Assembly: GCF_947502895.1 (NCBI RefSeq)
Contig: NZ_CANNBM010000004.1
Span: 62,001 to 126,000, forward strand
Direction of reading: 5' to 3'
Length of the DNA: 64,000 nt
Source of the DNA: an uncultured Sulfitobacter sp.
GTDB taxonomy: Bacteria > Pseudomonadota > Alphaproteobacteria > Rhodobacterales > Rhodobacteraceae
The notes below the pieces were generated by a model. That model was not told where the DNA came from. It ran no database searches and worked only from the letters and a program-made list of their open reading frames with translations. This document shows positions 58,527 to 64,000 of this stretch, piece by piece. The stretch's first letter is position 1. Each line of letters starts with the position of its first letter. A program made the position numbers and the translations under genes.

Positions 58527-59146
58527 CCCACAGCCGACCAAAGGGCGGTCAGGGCGGCGACAGGATCGTCCTGACCCCAAATCTCGTCTCCGATGCCGAA
58601 GAAATCTGTCATTGGGGCCAGCTTTTCGATCATGGCCTGATCCAGTTGGCCTTCGGCCACACAGGGCACTTCGATTACTTCGGACCACCATTTGAACAAG
58701 TCGGCCTCGGCTATTTCCCCATCATATAGGGCTGTTGCCTGTACGGGGCCGAACGCAGCGTAGTCTGCACCGGCTTCGCCCGCGCTCATTCCGTCGTGGC
58801 GCGAACCAGCGCAATAGCTGCCTACGATAGCATCCGCACCCAACACTTTGCGCGCATGGCGGACAGAGCGTGCGGCATCTGACAGATGCACACCGTCTAG
58901 GCCCAGCCGTTCTGCCAACAGGGTATGATCAGCGATTACCAGCGCCACATCACGCGCATCTGTGACGACACGCAAGGTATCGGCCGCGCGCGACAGCTTG
59001 TCTTCGTCGTGGGTGGACAGGGCGAGGCGAACGCAAGCTGTGGCATGGGCATCCAACACACGCGCCAGAGTATCCGCGAATGTAGCAGGCTCCAGCTCGG
59101 GTGGAGTGATGAGATAGAGTTGCGGCTGCTCGGGGGCGTCTTGCAT
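58523..59146 (-). CDS. Thiamine-phosphate synthase-like protein
   Basis: A 207-aa TIM-barrel protein of the ThiE/TenI superfamily, with LYLITPPE at the start, DGVHLSDAARSVR, and the AGADYAAFGPVQAT motif. The pyrophosphate-binding residues are only partly like true ThiE, and the C-terminal half is divergent (FKWWSEVIEVPCVAEG), so a related but different function is possible. No other thi genes are in the window. It converges on the hupE-like gene with a 4-base overlap. Confidence 0.75.
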   Translation of the reverse strand: MQDAPEQPQLYLITPPELEPATFADTLARVLDAHATACVRLALSTHDEDKLSRAADTLRVVTDARDVALVIADHTLLAERLGLDGVHLSDAARSVRHARKVLGADAIVGSYCAGSRHDGMSAGEAGADYAAFGPVQATALYDGEIAEADLFKWWSEVIEVPCVAEGQLDQAMIEKLAPMTDFFGIGDEIWGQDDPVAALTALWSAVG

Positions 59147-59266
59147 GGGGTCTTGTCCTTTGGCTGGGTGGCTGTGTGACTAGCGCAAATGCGATGCGGA
59201 TGGAAACTCTATTCCGCAGGGCTGCATCATATTGGCAAGGGCAAAGGCCCACTATATGAGAGCGAC

Positions 59267-60013
59267 ATGACAATAGAACTCCCAACTGCCCCCAGCTTTG
59301 TTCTGGTACGCCCACAGATGGGCGAAAACATTGGTGCAGCCGCACGCGCCATGCTGAATTTCGGCCTCGATCACATGCGTGTAGTTGCACCCCGCGATGG
59401 TTGGCCCAATCCTGCCGCTGTGGCAATGGCATCGGGCGCGGGAAGGGTGCTGGATGCAGCGCAATTGTCGCCGGATTTGCCCCATGCCTTGGGCGACGCG
59501 AATTTTGTTTTTGCAACCACGGCCCGCGACCGCGATATGACCAAGCCCGTCTATACACCCGAAGCAGCCATGCAGCTTGCGGCCGAAAAAATAGCCGCGG
59601 GCGCGCGTGTCTCCGTGTTGTTCGGGCCAGAACGGGCAGGGCTGGAAAACGATGACATCAGCCGCGCGAATGCGATTGTCTCGGTTCCGGTCAATCCCGA
59701 GTTTCCTTCCCTCAACCTCGCGCAGTGCGTGTTGCTGATGGGATATGAGTGGAGGCGCCAACAAGAGGCGCATACACCCGTTGTACATTCCATGGCGGGT
59801 ACCGACTGGGCCGATCACTCCGAGATCGAGCATTTGGCCAAGCATTATGAAGACCGGATGGAAACGGCGGGCTTTTTCTTCCCCGAACACAAAGCCGCAT
59901 CCATGAAGACAAATCTACGCAATATGTGGAGCCGTTTGCCTTTGACCCGTGCGGATGTGCAAATGTTGCATGGCACATTGCGGCAGATGGTCCGATGGAA
60001 GGAACGGGACTAG
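59267..60013 (+). CDS. trmJ: tRNA (cytidine/uridine-2'-O-)-methyltransferase TrmJ
   Basis: SpoU/SPOUT methyltransferase for tRNA position 32. The 248-aa protein shows motif 1 VRPQMGENIGAAARAMLNFG, motif 2 LFGPERAGLENDDIS and motif 3 SVPVNPEFPSLNLAQCVLLMGYEW. The start at 59267 (MTIELPTAPSF) follows GAGAG. It precedes ctaA by 53 bases on the same strand. It is the second SPOUT tRNA methylase in this window, after trmL. Confidence 0.94.
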   Translation: MTIELPTAPSFVLVRPQMGENIGAAARAMLNFGLDHMRVVAPRDGWPNPAAVAMASGAGRVLDAAQLSPDLPHALGDANFVFATTARDRDMTKPVYTPEAAMQLAAEKIAAGARVSVLFGPERAGLENDDISRANAIVSVPVNPEFPSLNLAQCVLLMGYEWRRQQEAHTPVVHSMAGTDWADHSEIEHLAKHYEDRMETAGFFFPEHKAASMKTNLRNMWSRLPLTRADVQMLHGTLRQMVRWKERD

Positions 60014-60066
60014 ACGCTGGCTGCGCCACGACCTAGCTGAGTACCGACAATAAGACGGAGAATATC

Positions 60067-61218
60067 ATGGCAACCAAACGCAAGCTGTTCGAAGAAGTAG
60101 GGGTGGACTCGGCTAAACCTGTAGCAACAACAGGCGTGATCGATGCAGGGCGCGGAGGGGCGCGTGCAGCTATTCGAATCTGGCTGATGGTTTTGTTCGG
60201 ACTGGTATTTTTGATGATCCTTGTCGGTGGGGCAACGCGGCTGACCGATAGCGGCCTCAGCATCACTGAATGGCGTCCGCTGACCGGCGCATTGCCGCCG
60301 CTTAACGCGGAGGATTGGGCCTCGGAATTTGCCAAGTATCAAGAGATAGATGAGTTTCGCCTGCAAAACAGCTGGATGACACTGGGTGATTTCAAAGTGA
60401 TCTATTGGTGGGAATGGGGCCACAGGCAATTGGGCCGCGTGATCGGACTTGTCTGGGGCCTTGGCTTTCTGTGGTTCTTGCTGCGTCGCCAGATCCCTAC
60501 GGGCTGGACACCACGTTTGCTGTTGCTGGGCGGCCTTGGTGGGCTGCAAGGGGCGATTGGCTGGTGGATGGTCTCTTCGGGTGTCACATCGGGCACAGCG
60601 ACCACCGATGTGCACTCGACCCGTCTGGCGACCCATCTGGGGCTTGCGTTTGTTATTATGGGGTTCATCACGTGGTACGCCCTTAGCCTTGCCCGCCCAG
60701 AGCGTGACCTGATGCAGGCGCGCCGTGCGAAAGAGGGTAAGCTATACGGCCTCAGCACGGGGCTATTGCATTTCACATTCCTGCAAATTCTCATTGGCGC
60801 GCTGGTGGCAGGCATTGATGCGGGCCGCACCTATACCGACTGGCCGCTGATGGCAGGCCAGTTCTTTCCGCCGCAAGCCTTTGTGATAGAGCCGTTCTGG
60901 AAGAACTTCATTGAAAATCCCGGGCTTGTGCAATTCATCCACCGCATGACGGGTTATGCCCTGTTCGCGTTCGCCATTGCTGTCTGGCTGCGCGGGCGCA
61001 AATCGGCACATCCCACCACACGCTTCGCGTTTAACGCCGTATTTGCCGCGATCACGTTGCAGGTGGTGCTGGGCGTCACAACTGTGCTTTATGCAGCTGT
61101 CCTACCTGTGGCGCTGGCCCACCAAGGGCTGGCTGTTCTGTGCTGGGTCTTGATCCTGCGCGCGCGCCACCTGTCGCTTTATCCAATTGCTACATCGCTC
61201 AGAGGAGCTACCGCATGA
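60067..61218 (+). CDS. ctaA: Heme A synthase
   Basis: Converts heme O to heme A for aa3-type cytochrome oxidase. The 383-aa membrane protein has eight helices in two four-helix bundles, heme-ligand histidines in WGHRQLGR, DVHSTRLATHLGL, QFIHRMTGY and LAHQGLAVL, and the GGATRLTDSGLSITEW loop of the alphaproteobacterial class. The N-terminal 35 residues are cytoplasmic and polar. The stop overlaps the M32 peptidase ATG as ATGA. Confidence 0.95.
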   Translation: MATKRKLFEEVGVDSAKPVATTGVIDAGRGGARAAIRIWLMVLFGLVFLMILVGGATRLTDSGLSITEWRPLTGALPPLNAEDWASEFAKYQEIDEFRLQNSWMTLGDFKVIYWWEWGHRQLGRVIGLVWGLGFLWFLLRRQIPTGWTPRLLLLGGLGGLQGAIGWWMVSSGVTSGTATTDVHSTRLATHLGLAFVIMGFITWYALSLARPERDLMQARRAKEGKLYGLSTGLLHFTFLQILIGALVAGIDAGRTYTDWPLMAGQFFPPQAFVIEPFWKNFIENPGLVQFIHRMTGYALFAFAIAVWLRGRKSAHPTTRFAFNAVFAAITLQVVLGVTTVLYAAVLPVALAHQGLAVLCWVLILRARHLSLYPIATSLRGATA

Positions 61219-62690
61219 CCGCTTATGATGATCTTATGGAATTCACCCGCGACACTCAGGCCTTGGGGCAGGTGGCAGGTAGGCTGGGTTGGGATCAGGA
61301 AACGATGATGCCGCGCGGTGCAGCCCCGCAGCGCGCCGAAGAAATGGCCGCAATGGAAAGCGTGCTGCACGCCCGCCGCATTGACAGCCGTGTCGGTGAC
61401 TGGCTTGCCGCGATTGACGACAAAACACTGGATGCCGTTGGCCAAGCCAACATGCGCCACATCCGCCGCAGCTATGAGCGTACAAGCAAAGTACCTGCGG
61501 CCCTTGCTACGCGCATTGCCAAGCTGACCTCGGCTGCGCAGGGCATTTGGGCCGAAGCACGGGCCGCGGATGATTTCAAAGCCTTCGCTCCGACGCTGGC
61601 CGAAGTCATCATGCTCAAGCGCGAAGAAGGGCAGGCGTTGGCTGCGGGTGGTGATGTCTATGATGCGATGCTGGCAGACTATGAACCCGGCACAACGGGC
61701 GCCGATCTGGAAGCGATGTTCGGTGCTATGCGGCCTGTTCTGTCAGAGCTGCGTGCCACGGTTCGCGCCGCAGAGGGGCCAGCCAAGTTAAGCGGCAGCT
61801 TTGACGAAGGTGCCCAGATGAAACTGACGCGTCAGCTGGCCAAGGCGTTTGGCTACGATATGGCCCGGGGCCGTGTGGACAAGGCAGTGCATCCGTTCTC
61901 CAGCGGGTCTGGCCTTGATGTCCGGATCACCACGCGCACCAACGAATCTGATCCCTTCAATTGCTTCTATTCGACGATCCACGAGGTGGGTCATGCCGCC
62001 TATGAGCAGAACATTGATTCTGCCTATCTGTTGACCCCGCTGGGCAGCGGCGTCAGCATGGGCGTGCACGAGAGCCAAAGTCGTATTTACGAAAACCAGA
62101 TCGGCCGCAGTCGCGCCTTTACCGGTTGGCTGTTCGGGCAGATGAAGGATGCCTTTGGTGACTTCGGGATCAAGGACGAAGACGCGTTCTATGGCACTGT
62201 GAACCGCGTGGGCGATGGCTATATCCGCACCGAAGCGGACGAGCTGCAATACAACCTGCACGTCCTGCTGCGCTTTGATCTTGAGCGGGCATTGATGACG
62301 GGTGATCTGCAAGTGAGCGATCTGGAGGCGGCATGGAATGACCGTTTCGAGGCTGACTTCGGCTATGCCGTCGACAAGCCCAGCAACGGCGTTTTGCAAG
62401 ATGTGCACTGGTCTGTGGGTCTGTTCGGATATTTCCCGACGTACAGCCTCGGCAACGTCTATGCGGGGTGTCTGAACGAGGCGATGCGCAAAGCGCTGCC
62501 TGATCTGGACGCGAATTTGGCACAGGGCGACACATCCGCCGCTACTGCTTGGCTGGGTGAAAATGTACAAACCCACGGCGGTCTCTATGAGCCGCGTGAG
62601 GTGATTGAGCGTGCAGCAGGGCAGGCACCAAGCGAAGCGCCTCTGTTGGCGTATCTAAAAGAGAAGTTCAGAGGGATTTACGGGCTTTGA
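61215..62690 (+). CDS. M32-family carboxypeptidase
   Basis: A 491-aa cytoplasmic metallocarboxypeptidase of the Taq type. The zinc motif HEVGH spans residues 256-260 in TIHEVGHAAYEQN, with the downstream GVHESQSRIYEN segment providing the third ligand, and DVHWSVGLFGYFPTYSLGN near the C-terminus. The ATG at 61215 overlaps the ctaA stop; a longer frame inside ctaA is rejected. Length is normal for the family. It removes C-terminal residues from peptides with broad specificity. Confidence 0.94.
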   Translation: MTAYDDLMEFTRDTQALGQVAGRLGWDQETMMPRGAAPQRAEEMAAMESVLHARRIDSRVGDWLAAIDDKTLDAVGQANMRHIRRSYERTSKVPAALATRIAKLTSAAQGIWAEARAADDFKAFAPTLAEVIMLKREEGQALAAGGDVYDAMLADYEPGTTGADLEAMFGAMRPVLSELRATVRAAEGPAKLSGSFDEGAQMKLTRQLAKAFGYDMARGRVDKAVHPFSSGSGLDVRITTRTNESDPFNCFYSTIHEVGHAAYEQNIDSAYLLTPLGSGVSMGVHESQSRIYENQIGRSRAFTGWLFGQMKDAFGDFGIKDEDAFYGTVNRVGDGYIRTEADELQYNLHVLLRFDLERALMTGDLQVSDLEAAWNDRFEADFGYAVDKPSNGVLQDVHWSVGLFGYFPTYSLGNVYAGCLNEAMRKALPDLDANLAQGDTSAATAWLGENVQTHGGLYEPREVIERAAGQAPSEAPLLAYLKEKFRGIYGL

Positions 62691-62711
62691 GTTCCAACAC
62701 CTTTATGAACC

Positions 62712-62725
62712 GCCCGATTTCGGGC
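62712..62725. other. Small hairpin between the M32 peptidase and TetR genes
   Basis: GCCCG / CGGGC with an ATTT loop lies in the 126-base gap between convergent genes. It is too short and lacks a T-run, so termination is uncertain. I see nothing else in this gap. Confidence 0.3.
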
Positions 62726-62816
62726 CGCTCGTTGGTATCAATGTCCTCGCTTTAACTTAAAGGTCCGCTTCGAGCCCATTATGCCAGATGTTTCAGGGCG
62801 CATGATTGGCTGCTTT

Positions 62817-63425
62817 CTAGTTTGTCGCCGAAATGTAGTTAATCGTTGCCCGCCTTAGCCGGCTTGAAATTTCATCAAAGTCACGCTCGCCCGCTGAAAT
62901 CGCAGCATCGACCATACCATGACACATGGCGATAACGTCTTGCGTGACGGTCTCCGGATCCTCAATTGCGTGGCGCTGAAGCACCCCTAAAACGAGTTGA
63001 AACATGTTGGATTTAAGCGCTTGGGTTTCTGCGTCCATCGGCAACTGCGCTTCTGCTTGCTCCAGAGTAGCAGTCAATTCGGGGGCGCGCAGGTGATGCT
63101 TCAGACTTGCATCGATCATTGCACCGATAACGTCAGCAAGATCACCCGCATTTGATGCCTGCTGTGCTGCAATCAGATCCGCAAGCATGTCGCGGCGCAT
63201 ATCACGCACCAAGGCAGCAAGGATCGCCTCTTTGCCCGGAAAGAACTGGTAGAGTGAACCGACCGAGACACCCGCACGCTTAGCGACAACATTGGTATTG
63301 AAACCTTTAAGGCCGTTCCGCAACAATATCTGTTGAGACGCGGTCAGAATGGCTTCAACCGTGTCACGGCTTCGTCCTTGTTTTGGTCGACGTCTTGGCG
63401 TGAGTTTTTTGATATTTTCGGGCAT
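62817..63425 (-). CDS. TetR/AcrR-family regulator
   Basis: A 202-aa repressor with an N-terminal helix-turn-helix (about residues 20-66: TVEAILTASQQILLRNGLKGFNTNVVAKRAGVSVGSLYQFFPGKEAIL) and a divergent ligand-binding domain. The start at 63425 (MPENIKKLTPRRRPKQGRSRD) has the basic arm common in this family. It is divergent from a membrane protein gene across 228 bases that contain repeats fitting an operator, so it probably controls that gene and itself. The ligand is unknown. Confidence 0.88.
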   Translation of the reverse strand: MPENIKKLTPRRRPKQGRSRDTVEAILTASQQILLRNGLKGFNTNVVAKRAGVSVGSLYQFFPGKEAILAALVRDMRRDMLADLIAAQQASNAGDLADVIGAMIDASLKHHLRAPELTATLEQAEAQLPMDAETQALKSNMFQLVLGVLQRHAIEDPETVTQDVIAMCHGMVDAAISAGERDFDEISSRLRRATINYISATN

Positions 63426-63431
63426 TCTAAG

Positions 63432-63508
63432 GTGAGCAATTATTCGTGTTTGTTGTCCAACAGACTGCGGCAGGCGTCGATGGAAAACAACATAAACGTG
63501 AGCAATTA
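63432..63508. promoter_or_regulatory. Direct and inverted repeats in the TetR divergent promoter region
   Basis: An 11-base direct repeat GTGAGCAATTA occurs at 63432-63442 and 63498-63508. Between them lies the near-palindrome TGTTG-TC-CAACA (63451-63462) extended by flanking GT/AC. These are good candidates for TetR operator sites. Confidence 0.5.
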
Positions 63509-63653
63509 CCATAAGAGGTCTGCGTCACTCATCGTAAGAAACTGAATTATAATGCTTTCTAACTCATCGCCCAACCAGCCAAAGGCGAGTAGCTTTTGGA
63601 TGCCCTGAACTTATATTTTGATGCTCAACAGCACCATTTCAGGAAGAAACCAG

Positions 63654-64000
63654 ATGACAACCAACGGGACAGAGCAAGACACCAAAGGCAGCAAGCGATT
63701 GTTTTGGACGGCCTCGGCATTCTACGCCCTGATCGCGTTTGAGTTCTTTTACATGGCCAGCCCCTTTGCGGCGTATTTTTATTCGATTTACGGACCAGGC
63801 ATGGACTGGCTTCAAGCGCTTCCAGTCGCAGATTGGACGTTGTGGTTCATTCTTCCCCACCTTGTGGAAGACACCCGATCTTTAATGCTCAATTATGTCG
63901 AGCTGTTTGGCCTCATCCTGTTATTAAGCGGCCTTCTTTCGTTCGTTGCAGGCGTCTTTCAGGTCTACCGCGCCAAACTCACGAAAAGTGGGGCGGTGAC
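63654..64000 (+). CDS. Membrane protein, C-terminus cut by the window edge
   Basis: The first 115 codons are visible from an ATG at 63654 preceded by AGGAAG. After a polar start (MTTNGTEQDTKGSKR) come hydrophobic segments FWTASAFYALIAFEFFYMASP, a polar stretch with a conserved-looking WTLWFILPHLVEDTRS, and FGLILLLSGLLSFVAGVFQVY, so at least two or three membrane helices. It may be the N-terminus of an isoprenylcysteine methyltransferase-type membrane enzyme, but this is a weak guess. Control by the divergent TetR gene is likely. Confidence 0.65.
   Translation, partial: MTTNGTEQDTKGSKRLFWTASAFYALIAFEFFYMASPFAAYFYSIYGPGMDWLQALPVADWTLWFILPHLVEDTRSLMLNYVELFGLILLLSGLLSFVAGVFQVYRAKLTKSGAV

Noticed and set aside
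1..64000. tRNA, rRNA, CRISPR arrays, insertion sequences or prophage genes
   Set aside because: I looked through the intergenic gaps and found no cloverleaf, repeat-spacer array, transposase or phage structural gene. The GafA-like regulator is the only mobile-element-related candidate.

Overview
This window looks like chromosomal DNA of a marine-type Rhodobacteraceae (Roseobacter group) alphaproteobacterium. Three things support this. The nifR3(dusB)-ntrB-ntrC-ntrY-ntrX ... trkA-trkH-hfq-hflX gene order is typical of the group. NtrC and NtrX both lack the sigma54-contact GAFTGA loop, as in Rhodobacter. Several small families largely confined to Rhodobacteraceae are present (DUF6456/DUF6477 pair, the hpt-linked 51-aa protein, the membrane protein between hemB and mfd). 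A genus cannot be fixed from the sequence alone; Sulfitobacter/Roseobacter-like is a guess. Coding density is very high. I see no insertion sequence, prophage, CRISPR array, rRNA or tRNA.

Layout. 1-7490 (minus strand): guaA, a monooxygenase-fold protein, two EamA exporters, a P-loop ATPase, metA (acetyl-type), an alpha/beta hydrolase, PPK2 and the first 18 codons of a TetR regulator. 7714-9252: a non-pyrrolysine MttB-family methyltransferase. 9253-10909: a divergent DUF6477/DUF6456 pair with palindromic, CtrA-like operator sequences between them; the DUF6456 protein resembles GafA-type activators of gene transfer agents. 11035-16022: lipA, a diheme cytochrome c plus cytochrome c' operon, a 51-aa membrane protein, hpt, a COQ10/RatA protein and an MmgE/PrpD protein. 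16043-19441 (minus): amtB, cinA-C, pgpA, ispF, ispD. 19651-32846 (plus): the nitrogen and potassium regulatory cluster dusB-ntrBC-ntrYX, a SnoaL-like gene on the opposite strand, then trkA-trkH-hfq-hflX. 32927-45564: DUF2177, pseudouridine synthase, penicillin-acylase-type Ntn hydrolase, beta-hydroxyacid dehydrogenase, YSC84 lipoprotein, trmL, hemB, a membrane protein, mfd, a Bcr/CflA exporter and a nucleotidyltransferase. 45848-51664: a DsbA/FrnE protein and an acyl-CoA ligase divergent from an XRE-cupin regulator, an arsC-like phosphatase with an aquaporin, and an oligopeptide-binding protein. 51665-52011: the largest gap, holding a compact candidate small RNA with its own promoter and terminator. 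52012-62690: bdhA-patatin, DUF502, psuG-psuK, DUF4198 and HupE with overlapping divergent start codons, a ThiE-like protein, trmJ, ctaA, M32 carboxypeptidase. The right end holds a TetR gene and a truncated membrane protein.

How the parts fit. The ntr block senses nitrogen, and AmtB imports ammonium. Stop/start overlaps (ATGA type) suggest many translationally coupled pairs. Three convergent pairs overlap exactly at their stop codons. The strongest leads for something new are the candidate RNA at 51780-51855, the GafA-like regulator with its operator array, and the DUF4198/HupE divergent pair whose two start codons share the tetranucleotide CATG.
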